Positions 41,096-51,101 of a DNA stretch of 51,397 nt are shown here, in pieces. Under the pieces are notes generated by a model, which saw only the letters and a program-made list of their open reading frames with translations, was not told the DNA's origin and made no database searches. Both the position numbers and the translations under genes were made by a program. Within the stretch, counting starts at the first letter, position 1. Each line of letters opens with the position of its first letter. The DNA is from CAYWJT01 sp964458655 (GTDB lineage Bacteria > Acidobacteriota > Aminicenantia > Aminicenantales > Saccharicenantaceae), in NCBI GenBank assembly GCA_964458655.1, contig CAYWJT010000014.1, positions 1-51,397 on the forward strand. Reading direction: 5' to 3'.

Positions 41096-43609
41096 CTATC
41101 TCCCGACGTCGGCTTTGAGCAGGACGGCGTCGCGCCGCAGCAGAAAAGAGGCGTTCTCCGCCCCAAAGGCCTCGGCGATGATGTCCTGCGGCCTGCTTCC
41201 CCTGCGCACCTGGGCGGGGAACTCCATCAGCACCCGGCCGTCCCTCACCTCCACCCTGATCCCGGCAAGCGCGGGTTCCCGTGCCAGGAACTCCTTCAGC
41301 GTTTCCGCCGTTTCTTCCGCTGTTTTCATGCCGGCCCCGATGTCTTCCGGGCTGAAGGAATAGACGAGCCCTTCCAGCTCCGAGCTCAAAGAACCCGCTT
41401 CCGGCGCGAGAGCTTCCAGCCGCTTGAATCTGAGGCCGCCCGGGAGCGAGCGGTTGACCCGCTCCAGGAACTCGTCCTCGCCTATCCTGTAATAGGACCT
41501 GAACTCGAGCACCTCATGCAAGCCGGCCATGCCCAGGGGCAAGGCCGGCCCGTAGACGAAATCGGACTTGGGGTGGAAACCCTCGGTGGTCTTTACGACT
41601 ATCCCGGCCCGGCGGAAACCCCTCTGGATGACATGGACGAGGTCGATATGCGAAAGGAAGCGGGCCTTGCCCTGCTTGGCGTAGAAGGCGCGGTAGCGAA
41701 TGAGCCGCTCCGAACGCCCGCCGGCCGGCTCTTCCGTCACGGACAGCTCCAGATCGCCGGTTTCCAGTCTTTCCGGCCGTACGCCCTTCCAAGACGGGTC
41801 GGAGCAGCCGCGGCAGAGCGCGCAGTCCCGCCGGCCGCAACCGGGTGTCCTACGGCCGCAGAGCGCGGCCTGAAGCTCGTCCAGCAGATGCGACTTCCTG
41901 AGGCCTGTATCAATATGATCCCAGGGCAGGACGGCCTCGACCGGGATGGCGCCCAGATAAGCGGCGGGATCGACCCCGCGCTCGGCGAAGGCCTCCTTCC
42001 AGACATCGTTCTTGAGGCTCCCAGCCCACCCGTCGAACCTGGCCCCTTTCTCCCAGGCCCTGAGCAGGACGCCTCCCAGCCGCCTGTCCCCGCGCGAGAA
42101 CACCGCCTCCAGGACGGAGCTTTCGACCGAATGCTCTTTGAGCTCGACCGAGCGGTGCCTGCGCAGGGCGTTCCGCACGAACCTCTGTTTCTCGACGAGC
42201 CTCCCCGCTTCTTCCATGGCCAGCCACTGGAAGGGCGTGTGGGGCTTGGGGATGAAAGACGACAGGCTGATATTGAGGCGCGGAGGCGAGCCCATCACCT
42301 CCCGCCCCAGCGCCAGGCAGCGGCCGACCAGTTCGACTATGCCCTCGAGGTCCTCGTCCAACTCGGTCGGAAGGCCGATCATGAAATAGAGCTTGAGGAG
42401 CTTCCAGCCTCCCCGGAAGGCCGCGAGGAGCGCCTCCCGGATCTCGGCGTCGGTCAGGTCCTTGTTGATAACGGCCCGCAGTCGCTCCGTGCCCGCTTCC
42501 GGGACCAGGGTGAAGCCCGTCTTGCGGACCCTTAGCAGGCTCTCCACGATGTCCCGGGACAGCATGCCCGGCCTCAGCGACGATAGGGAAAGCGAGATCT
42601 TGCCGCTTTCGGCGGCCTTCATGAACGTCCGGACGACGTCCTCGAGCCCGGGGTAATCCCCTATCGAGAGCGCCGAGAGGGACGCGTCCTCGTAGCCGGT
42701 GGACTTGAGGCCGGCGCACATCGTCTTCAGCAGGAACCCGGGATCCTTGGCCCTGTGGGGAAAATAGACGCTCCGAGCCTGGCAGAAGCGGCAGGCCTGG
42801 GGACAGCCGCGGGCGGCCTCGACGGCGACGCGGTCGAAAACGACCCTCATGCCGGGGACGACTATTTTCTCCGGGAAGTGCGAGCGCCTGAAATCGCTCA
42901 CCAGGCACTTGTTGACGACCGCCGGCGTCCCTTCCCGGGCCGGCGCCGGATGGAGAAGCCCGCTCGCCCGGTCTTCCCTCAGCTCGTAAAGCGACGGGAC
43001 ATAGACCCCCGGGAGCCGGCTGAATGCCTCGAGCATGGAGGCCCGATCACGGGCCGCGCCTTTCAGGTCGCGGTAGGTTTCCACGATCCGCGGGAAGGCC
43101 TCCTCTCCGTCCCCGACGACCAAGAAGTCGAAGATGTCCGCCGTCGGTTCGGGGTTGAAAACGGCCGGGCCGCCGGCGATGACGAGCGGGTCGCCCGGCT
43201 TCCTGTCGCTGGCGCGGAGTGGCACGCCTCCGAGGGAGAGCATGGTCAGTATGTTGGAATAATTCAGCTCGTAGAGGAGCGAAAAACCGATGATATCGAA
43301 ATCTCTCAGGGGGATGCCGTTCTCGAGCGAAACCAGCGGCCGGCCGGCCCTGAGAAGGGCCGCCTCCAGGTCCGACCAGGGCGCGAAAACCCGCTCGGCC
43401 GCGGTCCGGGGGTCGCCGTTCAGGACCGAATACAGGATCTTCTGGCCCAGGTATGACATGCCGATCTCGTAGACATCAGGAAAGGCCAGGGCGACCCTGA
43501 CGTCCACGGAGGCAGGGTCCTTGCGGACTTCGTTCCACTCCCCGCCAACGTAGCGGGCCGGTTTCTCGACACCGGCCAGGATGCTTTCCCAGGCGCCCGG
43601 TTCAAACAT
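41096..43609 (-). CDS. Radical SAM protein with B12-binding-like N-terminus and DUF2344 C-terminus
   Basis: This 837-aa protein belongs to the fused families usually annotated as B12-binding-like radical SAM (TIGR03960 type) plus DUF2344 (TIGR03936 type). A Rossmann-like N-terminus precedes the radical SAM cluster Cys269, Cys273 and Cys276 (GCPQACRFC). A second Cys cluster lies before the DUF2344 domain (CGRRTPGCGRRDCALCRGC). The substrate is unknown; in many genomes it neighbours RNase G (rng). Here its ATG lies inside the end of rodA (ATGTTTGA overlap), so it is the last gene of the rod-shape operon. Confidence 0.9.
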   Translation of the reverse strand: MFEPGAWESILAGVEKPARYVGGEWNEVRKDPASVDVRVALAFPDVYEIGMSYLGQKILYSVLNGDPRTAAERVFAPWSDLEAALLRAGRPLVSLENGIPLRDFDIIGFSLLYELNYSNILTMLSLGGVPLRASDRKPGDPLVIAGGPAVFNPEPTADIFDFLVVGDGEEAFPRIVETYRDLKGAARDRASMLEAFSRLPGVYVPSLYELREDRASGLLHPAPAREGTPAVVNKCLVSDFRRSHFPEKIVVPGMRVVFDRVAVEAARGCPQACRFCQARSVYFPHRAKDPGFLLKTMCAGLKSTGYEDASLSALSIGDYPGLEDVVRTFMKAAESGKISLSLSSLRPGMLSRDIVESLLRVRKTGFTLVPEAGTERLRAVINKDLTDAEIREALLAAFRGGWKLLKLYFMIGLPTELDEDLEGIVELVGRCLALGREVMGSPPRLNISLSSFIPKPHTPFQWLAMEEAGRLVEKQRFVRNALRRHRSVELKEHSVESSVLEAVFSRGDRRLGGVLLRAWEKGARFDGWAGSLKNDVWKEAFAERGVDPAAYLGAIPVEAVLPWDHIDTGLRKSHLLDELQAALCGRRTPGCGRRDCALCRGCSDPSWKGVRPERLETGDLELSVTEEPAGGRSERLIRYRAFYAKQGKARFLSHIDLVHVIQRGFRRAGIVVKTTEGFHPKSDFVYGPALPLGMAGLHEVLEFRSYYRIGEDEFLERVNRSLPGGLRFKRLEALAPEAGSLSSELEGLVYSFSPEDIGAGMKTAEETAETLKEFLAREPALAGIRVEVRDGRVLMEFPAQVRRGSRPQDIIAEAFGAENASFLLRRDAVLLKADVGR

Positions 43610-44693
43610 TGGCCAGTCTTCTCATCCCGACGTTGATCACCAGGCCGCAGGCAGCGAAGCTGCTTATCAGGGAAGAGCCGCCGTAGCTCAGGAAGGGCAG
43701 AGTCACGCCGGTCACCGGAAAAAGGCCGACGACCATCATGATGTTTATCAGGAACTGGAAGCCTATGAGCATCCCGGCCAGGAAAACGATATAGACGCCG
43801 GCCCGGTCGCGCGCCTTCGGCACGGCCAAGAAGATGCGGCCCAGGATGAGGACGTAAAGGACCACTATGAGGAGGACGCCGGCGAAGCCGAACTCCTCGC
43901 CGATCACCGAGAAGATGAAGTCGGTGTGCCGGGCCGGCAGGAAGCGCAGCTGGCTCTGGGAACCTTTCATGAAGCCCTTCCCCACAAAGCCGCCCGAGCC
44001 CACCGCGATCCGGGACTGGATGACCTGGTAGCCGGCGCCGCGGGCGTCCTGGTGCGGGTTGAGCAGCATGACCACCCTCTTTTTCTGGTAGTCGCGCAGG
44101 ACGAGGTTCCAGCCGCCCACGCCCACCAATACGCTCGTGACCAGGAACATGGCGACGGTCTTCTTTTTCAGGCCGGCCAAGATGAGGGCCCCGCCGACCA
44201 GGGGCAGGAATGTCAGGGCCGTGCCCAGGTCCGGCTGCAGAGTGATCAGCGCCAGCGGGACGAAGGCCACGGCGAGGGTGAGAAGCACCAGCCGCGAAGG
44301 CACGAAACGTTCCCTGTGCCCGGCGAAGATCCTGGCCAGCACGAGTATCATGACGACCTTGGCCGCCTCCGAAGGTTGGACCTGGAAAAGGCCCGTCCTG
44401 AACCAGCTCTTCGTGCCGGCCACGAGACCGGCCCAGGCCAGAAGACCGGCCAAGACCGCCACGGTCAGCACATAAAAAACGGGAGAGTAGGCCAGCAGGA
44501 ACTTGTAATCCACCGAAGCTATCAGGGCCATCACGAGCAGGCCTGCGGTCATCCAGACGAGCTGCTTCAAGTAATAGTTTCCGGGCAGGAAATGAGAAGA
44601 GCCGTATATGAAAACCACGCCGATCAGGCAGACGACGACCAGCAGGCCGACGAGCAGCCAGTCGATCTCGTTGAACAAGCGGCGGTCGATCAT
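43602..44693 (-). CDS. rodA: Rod shape-determining protein RodA (SEDS glycosyltransferase)
   Basis: RodA polymerises glycan strands from lipid II for cell elongation, working with PBP2. The 363-aa protein has about ten membrane helices. Family motifs include LITLQPDLGTALTFLP (catalytic-loop aspartate), GSQSQLRFLPARHTDFIFSVIGEEFGF and LPFLSYGGSSLI. ATG 44693 overlaps the mrdA stop by ATGA. Confidence 0.96.
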   Translation of the reverse strand: MIDRRLFNEIDWLLVGLLVVVCLIGVVFIYGSSHFLPGNYYLKQLVWMTAGLLVMALIASVDYKFLLAYSPVFYVLTVAVLAGLLAWAGLVAGTKSWFRTGLFQVQPSEAAKVVMILVLARIFAGHRERFVPSRLVLLTLAVAFVPLALITLQPDLGTALTFLPLVGGALILAGLKKKTVAMFLVTSVLVGVGGWNLVLRDYQKKRVVMLLNPHQDARGAGYQVIQSRIAVGSGGFVGKGFMKGSQSQLRFLPARHTDFIFSVIGEEFGFAGVLLIVVLYVLILGRIFLAVPKARDRAGVYIVFLAGMLIGFQFLINIMMVVGLFPVTGVTLPFLSYGGSSLISSFAACGLVINVGMRRLANV

Positions 44694-46501
44694 TTGTCCT
44701 TGCCCCTGCGCTCCTTTTCCAGAAAGAGGCTGAACAGCTGCCCGGCGAGCGGCGCGGCCGTAGCCCCGCCGCCGCCGCCGAATTCCACGAGCACGGTCAC
44801 GACCACCCGCGGATCGTCCCGGGGGGCGAAGCCCGAGAACCAGGAATGGGTCTTGACCTCCCGGCCGAGCTGCTTCATCCTGGCCAGGTTCTCGCGGCTC
44901 AACACCTGGGTCGAGCCGGTCTTGCCGCAGACATCGAAGCCTTCGACGAAGGCCGCCGCGCCGGTCCCCGAGCGGTTCACCGAACGCCACATGCCTTCCA
45001 CGACCTTCTCGAATTCCGCCCGGGCAAAGGCCGTCGCTTCCGGCTCCGGGGCAGGATCCTCCGACCGGCCCGACAGGACCAGCCGGGGCCGCACCGGCCG
45101 GCCGCGGTTCGCGACCCGGGCCGTCAGGGCAGCGACTTGAAGCGGCGTCACGAGCAGGCTTCCCTGCCCGATCGAGACAGGGATGGTCTCGCCGGGATAC
45201 CAGGGCTCGCCCCGGGCCTGCTTCTTCCAGGCCGGGTCCGGGACAAGGCCGCTCTTTTCGCCCGGCAGTTCGATGCCCGTGCTCGACCCCAGGCCGACCC
45301 GCCTGGCGGCTTCCGCTATCTTTTCGATGCCCAGCTTCCGGCCCAGGTCATAGAAATAGATGTTGCAGGAATTCCTGATAGCTTCGGGCAGGTTCATCGA
45401 GCCGTGCCCGGGATTGAACCAGCAGGCGAAAGGCACGCCGTAGATGACCGTCGAGCCGCTGCAGTAGACCGTCGTGTTCTCATCAATCAGGCCGCTGTCC
45501 AGGCCGGCCAGGGCCATGACCACCTTGAAGATCGAGCCCGGCGCGTAAAGACCGCGGATCGCCCTGTTCTCGAGCGGCGACGATGGGTCGGCCATCAGGG
45601 CCAGCCACTCGGAAGGCGTGAATCGGGTGATGAACTTGTTGGGGTCGTAGCTCGGGGAGTTGGCCATGGTCAGGACCTCGCCGCTCCGCGGGTCGAGGAC
45701 CACGACAACACCCTCCCGGTCGCCGAGCAGGGCCTCGGCCCGGGACTGGAGTTCGGCATCGAGGCTGAGGACAAGCTCCCGGCCGGGCGTGGGGGCTTCC
45801 CGGCGCAGTTCACCCATGCTCTTGCCGCGGCTGTCGACGATTTCCACGAAGCTTCCGTCCCGGCCGGTCAGCACGGGGTCGAACTCCCTCTCGATGCCGG
45901 TCTTGCCGCCGAGCTCCCCGGGTCTGGGCTTGGGCGCCTGTCCGGTCTTATCATCGTCGGGCGTCCGCTCCTGGAGGTAGCCAAGCACGTGGGCGGCCAG
46001 CGAGCCTCGCGGATAGTAGCGCTGGGGCTCGAAATCGACGACGACCTCGGGCAGGTCGAGCCGCCGGCTCTCGACCGGCGCCACGTCCGCGAGCGACAGG
46101 CCGTCCATGATGACCACGGGCTCGTAGACCGGGATGCCGGCGTACTTTTCCGCCCTGGTCTTGAGCTGCGCGCCGTCCACCCGGAGCAGCCCGGCCAGTT
46201 TCTCGTAGACGACACCGGGGTCCTTGACGTTCTCGCGCAGCAGCAGGACCTTGAAGGAAGGCCGGTTGTCGGCCAGGATTACCCCGTTCCTGTCCTTGAT
46301 GATGCCGCGAGGCGCGCTGACCGCTCTCACCCGCGTCCGGTTATTCTCGGCCAGGGAGTAATATTTCTTGTAGTTCAAGATCTGGAGCTTCCAGTAATAA
46401 GTCAGGACGAGGAAGATGACCACCAGGATGACCCTGAAAGCGACGGCGGCTCTCTTCCTGACCGTCGACAGGTCCTCGTATATCCTTTCCTCTGAAAACA
46501 T
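44690..46501 (-). CDS. mrdA: Penicillin-binding protein 2 (class B transpeptidase)
   Basis: This transpeptidase crosslinks peptidoglycan during elongation in partnership with RodA. The 603-aa protein has one membrane helix (about 20-36), a dimer/pedestal domain, and a transpeptidase domain. Active-site motifs are SxxK (Ser323, Lys326 in APGSIFKVV), SxN (Ser378-Cys-Asn380) and KTG (527-529 in CGKTGST). The length is typical. It lies 8 nt after mreD. Confidence 0.97.
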   Translation of the reverse strand: MFSEERIYEDLSTVRKRAAVAFRVILVVIFLVLTYYWKLQILNYKKYYSLAENNRTRVRAVSAPRGIIKDRNGVILADNRPSFKVLLLRENVKDPGVVYEKLAGLLRVDGAQLKTRAEKYAGIPVYEPVVIMDGLSLADVAPVESRRLDLPEVVVDFEPQRYYPRGSLAAHVLGYLQERTPDDDKTGQAPKPRPGELGGKTGIEREFDPVLTGRDGSFVEIVDSRGKSMGELRREAPTPGRELVLSLDAELQSRAEALLGDREGVVVVLDPRSGEVLTMANSPSYDPNKFITRFTPSEWLALMADPSSPLENRAIRGLYAPGSIFKVVMALAGLDSGLIDENTTVYCSGSTVIYGVPFACWFNPGHGSMNLPEAIRNSCNIYFYDLGRKLGIEKIAEAARRVGLGSSTGIELPGEKSGLVPDPAWKKQARGEPWYPGETIPVSIGQGSLLVTPLQVAALTARVANRGRPVRPRLVLSGRSEDPAPEPEATAFARAEFEKVVEGMWRSVNRSGTGAAAFVEGFDVCGKTGSTQVLSRENLARMKQLGREVKTHSWFSGFAPRDDPRVVVTVLVEFGGGGGATAAPLAGQLFSLFLEKERRGKDK

Positions 46502-46509
46502 GCGCCGCC

Positions 46510-47004
46510 TCAGAACCCGCGGGAGCGTGCCAGCCTCTCCAGCCAGAGGGCGAGTCCGGCCAGGAAGGCCGTCGCGAACGGCTGCAGCAGCAGAAGCCCG
46601 TCCTGGAGGTTGAGCCTTTGCCCCCGCACCAGGCCGACCAGGGCCATCCAGAGCATGACCTCCAGGAAGGAGATGACAAGAATGAAGAGGCCGCTGCGCC
46701 GCGGAGAAGTGACATCGACCTCGGCGGAGACGTAGCCGGCCAGCAGGCCGAGCAGCGTCTTGGTCAGGCCGGCCACCCCGAACACGCCGAACGAGAACGA
46801 GTCCTGGAGCAGGCCGCAGACCGTGCCCAGCACGCCTCCGAAGACCGCGCCGCGCTTGATCGCGAAGACGACGACGATGATGGAAAAGGCGTTGAACACG
46901 TAAAGGACGTAAGGCGCCGAGCCTCCCAGCAGGGAGTAGAAGACGAACGCGGCCGAGGCGGCCAGGATGACCAAGCCGATGTCGGTGACCGGACTGGACC
47001 TCAT
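46510..47004 (-). CDS. mreD: Rod shape-determining protein MreD
   Basis: A 164-aa protein with five or six membrane helices in the normal mreD place between mreC and mrdA. The sequence GVLGTVCGLLQDSFSFGVFGVAGLTKTLLGLLAGY-type region carries the family's Gly/Leu/Asp pattern. It overlaps mreC by ATGA. MreD is a core member of the elongasome, probably linking MreC to RodA-PBP2. Confidence 0.92.
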   Translation of the reverse strand: MRSSPVTDIGLVILAASAAFVFYSLLGGSAPYVLYVFNAFSIIVVVFAIKRGAVFGGVLGTVCGLLQDSFSFGVFGVAGLTKTLLGLLAGYVSAEVDVTSPRRSGLFILVISFLEVMLWMALVGLVRGQRLNLQDGLLLLQPFATAFLAGLALWLERLARSRGF

Positions 47005-47843
47005 CTCACACCGCCTGAGGAGACCGACGGCAGCACGGCCACGGCGTCCAGCTCGTTGAAACGGAAATTCGGCTGAACTATTATTTTTTGGAAAATCGGC
47101 GCGTCGACGTCGGGGGAAACCTTGAGGATGCGGCCGACCCTGAGCCCCGGCTGGAAAATGCCGTCGAAGCCGGTCGTCAGGAGCTGTTCTCCTTCCGTGC
47201 CCTTGGGGCTGGTCGCCAGCACGAACTTCAGCTCGCCGAGGTAGGCCGACCGGCCGGCGAAAAGACCCACCAGCCGGTTCTCCTCGGAGATGACGCTGAC
47301 GTTGCTGTCCTTGTCGGTGATGAGTTGGACCATGGCTTCCTGCCGGCCGACCGGGTCGATGACCTTGCCGACCAGGTTGCCGAACTTGTCGCAGACGTTC
47401 ATGTGCTTGCGGACGCCGTGGTCCGAGCCTTTGTCGATGACCACGGTCTGGTAGATGTTGGACGGGTCGGAACCGACCACCCGGGCGGTGATCAGCCTGT
47501 CTTTGAAGTCCTTGAGGTTGGCCTTGAGGGCGGACTCGGCCTGGAAATAGCGCAGCCGTTCCTCAAGGAAGCGGTTCTCCTGGGCCCTGAAGAAAAGCTC
47601 CTTCTTGAGCTCGAAATTCTCGCGCCGCGCCGCCCTCAGCCCGAAAAAACCTTCCCAGGCGTCCGAAACGCCAGCGACGACCGCGGCCGCGAGCTTCTGG
47701 ACCGGCGAATAGACCGCGAAAACGGCCTGCTCGAAAAGCGTCTTCTTCCCGCCCTTGGGCACTTGGATGGAGATAAGGACCAGATTGAACGCGACCAGGA
47801 GCGCGGCAATCGCGAGCTCTCTTCTCTTCTCCCTGTAAGGCAT
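47001..47843 (-). CDS. mreC: Rod shape-determining protein MreC
   Basis: This 280-aa periplasmic scaffold has an N-terminal membrane helix (about 9-28), a coiled coil (about 65-100), and the two beta domains of MreC (ARVVGSDPSNIYQTVVIDKGSDHGV; later LLTTGFDGIFQPGLRVGRI). It activates PBP2-RodA. The gene lies 41 nt after mreB. The Shine-Dalgarno is weak. Confidence 0.95.
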   Translation of the reverse strand: MPYREKRRELAIAALLVAFNLVLISIQVPKGGKKTLFEQAVFAVYSPVQKLAAAVVAGVSDAWEGFFGLRAARRENFELKKELFFRAQENRFLEERLRYFQAESALKANLKDFKDRLITARVVGSDPSNIYQTVVIDKGSDHGVRKHMNVCDKFGNLVGKVIDPVGRQEAMVQLITDKDSNVSVISEENRLVGLFAGRSAYLGELKFVLATSPKGTEGEQLLTTGFDGIFQPGLRVGRILKVSPDVDAPIFQKIIVQPNFRFNELDAVAVLPSVSSGGVR

Positions 47844-47884
47844 CCTGTCTCCGCGGTCCCCGCGGCCCGGGCGCCGGCGACGGC

Positions 47885-48916
47885 TCAGGGCAGAGCGATC
47901 TTCTTGACGAGCTCCACGTCGTCAAGCATCTTGCCGGCGCCGAGGACGACGGTGGTCAAGGGGTCCTCGGTCAGGAAGACCGGAAGCTGCGTCTCCTCCC
48001 TGACCCTCTTGTCGAGGTTCTTGAGCAGCGCGCCCCCGCCGGTCAGGATGATGCCGCGGTCGATGATGTCCGCGGAAAGCTCCGGCGGCGTCCTTTCCAG
48101 GGCGATGCGTATGGCGCTGATTATCGCGGTCACGACTTCCTCGATGGCTTCCCTTATCTCCTGGTCGTCGACCACGATCGTGCGCGGGATCCCCTCCCTC
48201 AGGTCCCGGCCCTTGATCTCCATGGTCAGCGGTTCGTCCAGCGGGTAGGCCGAACCGATCTGCATCTTGACCAGCTCGGCGGTCCGCTCGCCGACCAGCA
48301 GGTTGTATTTCTTCTTCAGGTACTGGATTATGGCCTCGTCCATCTCGTTTCCGGCCGTCCGGATGGAGTGGTTGAAGACGATGCCGTTCAGGGAGATGAC
48401 GGCGATGTCGGTCGTGCCGCCGCCGATATCGACCACCATGTTGCCGGTCGGCTCCGAAATGGGCAGGTCCGCGCCGATGGCCGAGGCTACGGGCTGTTCG
48501 ACCAGATAGACTTCCGAGGCCCTGGCCCGCAGGGCGACATCCTTGACGGCCCGGCGCTCCACCTGGGTGACGCCGGTCGGGATGCCTATGATGATCCTGG
48601 GCCGGAGGATGAAGCTGCGGTTGTTCATGGCCTTCTTGATGAAATAGTCCAGCATCTTCTCGGCCACTTCGAAATCGGCGATGACGCCGTCGCGCATGGG
48701 CTTGATGGCCACCACGTTGTTGGGCGTCTTGCCCAGCATCTCCTTGGCCTTGGCGCCGACGGCCTCGACCTTGCCCGTCAGCTTGTTGATGACGACGATC
48801 GACGGCTCCTGGACGACTATGCCTTTGCCTTTGAGGTAAATCAGGGTGTTGGCCGTGCCCAGGTCGATGGCCAGGTCGCAAAAAAGCCTGTCTTTGACCC
48901 ACTTGATAATGTCCAT
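47885..48916 (-). CDS. mreB: Rod shape-determining protein MreB
   Basis: This bacterial actin forms membrane-bound filaments that orient wall synthesis. The 343-aa protein has the actin-like phosphate motifs DLAIDLGTANTLIY and VDIGGGTTDIAV and the adenosine motif LTGGGALLKNLD. It is the first gene of the mreBCD-mrdA-rodA operon and has its own promoter, divergent from the OPT transporter gene. Confidence 0.98.
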   Translation of the reverse strand: MDIIKWVKDRLFCDLAIDLGTANTLIYLKGKGIVVQEPSIVVINKLTGKVEAVGAKAKEMLGKTPNNVVAIKPMRDGVIADFEVAEKMLDYFIKKAMNNRSFILRPRIIIGIPTGVTQVERRAVKDVALRARASEVYLVEQPVASAIGADLPISEPTGNMVVDIGGGTTDIAVISLNGIVFNHSIRTAGNEMDEAIIQYLKKKYNLLVGERTAELVKMQIGSAYPLDEPLTMEIKGRDLREGIPRTIVVDDQEIREAIEEVVTAIISAIRIALERTPPELSADIIDRGIILTGGGALLKNLDKRVREETQLPVFLTEDPLTTVVLGAGKMLDDVELVKKIALP

Positions 48917-48953
48917 CTCAGCCAGCTCTTTTCATACAAGAATTCCACGGGAC

Positions 48954-48982
48954 TATTTAACACAAAAGGACCGGGGAAGCAA
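48954..48982 (-). promoter_or_regulatory. mreB operon promoter
   Basis: TTGCTT (48982-48977), 17 nt, then TAAATA (48959-48954) on the minus strand. Confidence 0.6.
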
Positions 48983-48997
48983 ATCCGGCCCCGCTGC

Positions 48998-49027
48998 TTG
49001 ACTTTGTCTTCTCTCTTCACATATACA
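48998..49027 (+). promoter_or_regulatory. Promoter of the OPT transporter gene
   Basis: TTGACT (48998-49003), 18 nt, then TATACA (49022-49027). AAAGGAG lies just before the ATG at 49056. The promoter is divergent from the mreB promoter and 15 bp away from it. Confidence 0.6.
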
Positions 49028-49055
49028 TTTACCAAATCCGACAAAGGAGCGAACG

Positions 49056-51101
49056 ATGAACCATCAGCCATTCGTCCCTGAAAAGACCGACCAGCGCGAG
49101 TTCACCGCCAGGGCTCTCATCCTGGGCCTGATCATGACCGTCATACTGGGCGCGGCCAACGCCTACCTCGGCCTCAGGGCGGGCATGACCATCGCCGCCA
49201 CCTACCCGGCGGCCGTCATAGGCATGGCCCTGCTCAAGATCATGCGCGGCTCCATCCTGGAGGAGAACTTCGCCCGGACCGTGGGCTCCATCGGCGAGTC
49301 GGTCGCGGCCGGCGCCATCTTCACCATTCCCGCCTTTCTCATCTCGGGGGCCTGGCTGAAGTTCAACACCCTGGATGCCTACATAAAATCCACGGCCCTG
49401 ATGTTCGTGGGCGGCTTCCTGGGCATACTTTTCGTCACTTTCCTGCGCCGGGTCATGGTCACCGACCCCGACCTGGTCTTCCCCGAATCCATCGCGGCCG
49501 CCGAGATCCACAAGGCCGGGCAGAAGGCCAGCGCCGGGGCCAGGCACCTGTTCACGGCCATGGGCGCGGGCGCCGCGATCTACGCCCTCGGCGTCATCGA
49601 CCTCTACGCCGCCTCCAAGGAATTCATCATCAAGGTGGGCAAGATCGGCTCCAGCATCGTCAGACTGGGCGCTGAAAAATCGGCCCCGGCCGTCGGAACG
49701 GGCGGCGTCGTCTCGGTCGCCGGGCCCGGCATATTCCCCGCCTATATCGGCGTCGGCTACATAATCGGGCCCAGGCTGGCCTCGCTCAACTTCGCCGGCG
49801 GCGTGCTGGCCTGGGGCCTGTTCGCCCCTCTTCTGATGTATTTCCTCGGCCCGGAGCTGGTGACCAGGTTCTACGGGCCGGAAGCGAACATGGCCCAGGT
49901 GGCCTGGCCCGACATGATGGTCAGCGTCTGGAAGTTCATCATACGGCCGATAGCCGTCGGCGGCATGCTCGTCGGCGCCGGCTACACGCTCTACAGGATG
50001 CGCAAGAACCTCGGCGCCGGCATCAAGCGTTCGGTCGGCGACGTCAGGAAGGCCGCCGGACAGGCCCAGACGGTTTCCAGGATCGAGAAGGACCTCAACA
50101 TAAAGGTCGTCCTGGCCGGACTTCTGGCGGCCGTCGTCATGATGGTCTTCGTCTATAAAGTGTTCGCGGGCGCCTGGGGACCGGCCGTCCTGGCGGCCGT
50201 CGTCATGGCCGTCGCGGGCTTCTTCTTCGCCGCGGTCTCCGGCAACCTGGTCGGCACCATCGGGAGCTCCAACAACCCCATCTCGGGCCTTACTCTTTCG
50301 ACCCTGATCATCGCGGCCCTGCTGATGGTCCTCATCGGGGCCACGGGCATAAGCGGCGTCGCGGCGGTTCTGGGCATAGCGGCCGTGGTCTGCGTGTCTT
50401 CGGCCGTGGCCGGCGAGATGCTCCAGGACCTCAAGGTCGGGCACATACTGGGGGGCACGCCCTGGAAAATGCAGGTCGGCGACATGATCGGGGTCCTGGT
50501 CGCGTCGCTCGTCCTCTACTTCCCGCTGATGCTCCTGCACGGCGCCTTCACCTTCGGCAGCAGGGACCTGCCGGCGCCTCAGGCCGGACTTATGGCCGCC
50601 CTCTCCCAGGGCATCGTCGGCGGCGAGATGGCCTGGCCCCTGGTCATCGTCGGCATGTTCATGGGCTTCGCCCTCATCCTGGTCCAGGTGCGTTCGCCGA
50701 TGCTGGTGGCCGTGGGCATGTACCTGCCGCTCGAGACGACGTTCGCCATATTCTGCGGCGGAGTGATAAAGGGCATCGTGGACCGCGCGGCGGCGAAGAG
50801 GAACCTCAACCCGGCCCAGAAGGCCAGGACGGAGAACGTCGGCATACTCATCGCGGCCGGCCTTATCGCGGGCGAGGGGCTGACCGGTTTGCTCCGGGCC
50901 GCCTGGAAGTTCTTCTACCTGCAGAACATCATCAAGTTCGACATACCACAGGTCTTCAAAGGCGCTTCCTATTTCGCCGGCATCGACCGTTACATCGGCG
51001 GGCTCATCGTGCTCGTGCTGATCGGGCTCTATCTCGTCAAAGTGCCGCTCAAGAACGCCGGAGCGGCCGACGAGCCGCCTCCGCCCTCAGCGGTGATCTA
51101 G
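49056..51101 (+). CDS. OPT-family oligopeptide transporter
   Basis: This is a 681-aa membrane protein with about 14-16 helices. Family features include GAANAYLGLRAGMTIAATYPAAVIGMALL near the N-terminus, FPESIAAAEIHKAG, and GTIGSSNNPISGLTLSTLI. OPT proteins import peptides or metal-chelate conjugates with protons; the bacterial branch is poorly characterised. It appears to be monocistronic and starts after AAAGGAG. With CstA and the secreted protease it suggests peptide use. Confidence 0.94.
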   Translation: MNHQPFVPEKTDQREFTARALILGLIMTVILGAANAYLGLRAGMTIAATYPAAVIGMALLKIMRGSILEENFARTVGSIGESVAAGAIFTIPAFLISGAWLKFNTLDAYIKSTALMFVGGFLGILFVTFLRRVMVTDPDLVFPESIAAAEIHKAGQKASAGARHLFTAMGAGAAIYALGVIDLYAASKEFIIKVGKIGSSIVRLGAEKSAPAVGTGGVVSVAGPGIFPAYIGVGYIIGPRLASLNFAGGVLAWGLFAPLLMYFLGPELVTRFYGPEANMAQVAWPDMMVSVWKFIIRPIAVGGMLVGAGYTLYRMRKNLGAGIKRSVGDVRKAAGQAQTVSRIEKDLNIKVVLAGLLAAVVMMVFVYKVFAGAWGPAVLAAVVMAVAGFFFAAVSGNLVGTIGSSNNPISGLTLSTLIIAALLMVLIGATGISGVAAVLGIAAVVCVSSAVAGEMLQDLKVGHILGGTPWKMQVGDMIGVLVASLVLYFPLMLLHGAFTFGSRDLPAPQAGLMAALSQGIVGGEMAWPLVIVGMFMGFALILVQVRSPMLVAVGMYLPLETTFAIFCGGVIKGIVDRAAAKRNLNPAQKARTENVGILIAAGLIAGEGLTGLLRAAWKFFYLQNIIKFDIPQVFKGASYFAGIDRYIGGLIVLVLIGLYLVKVPLKNAGAADEPPPPSAVI

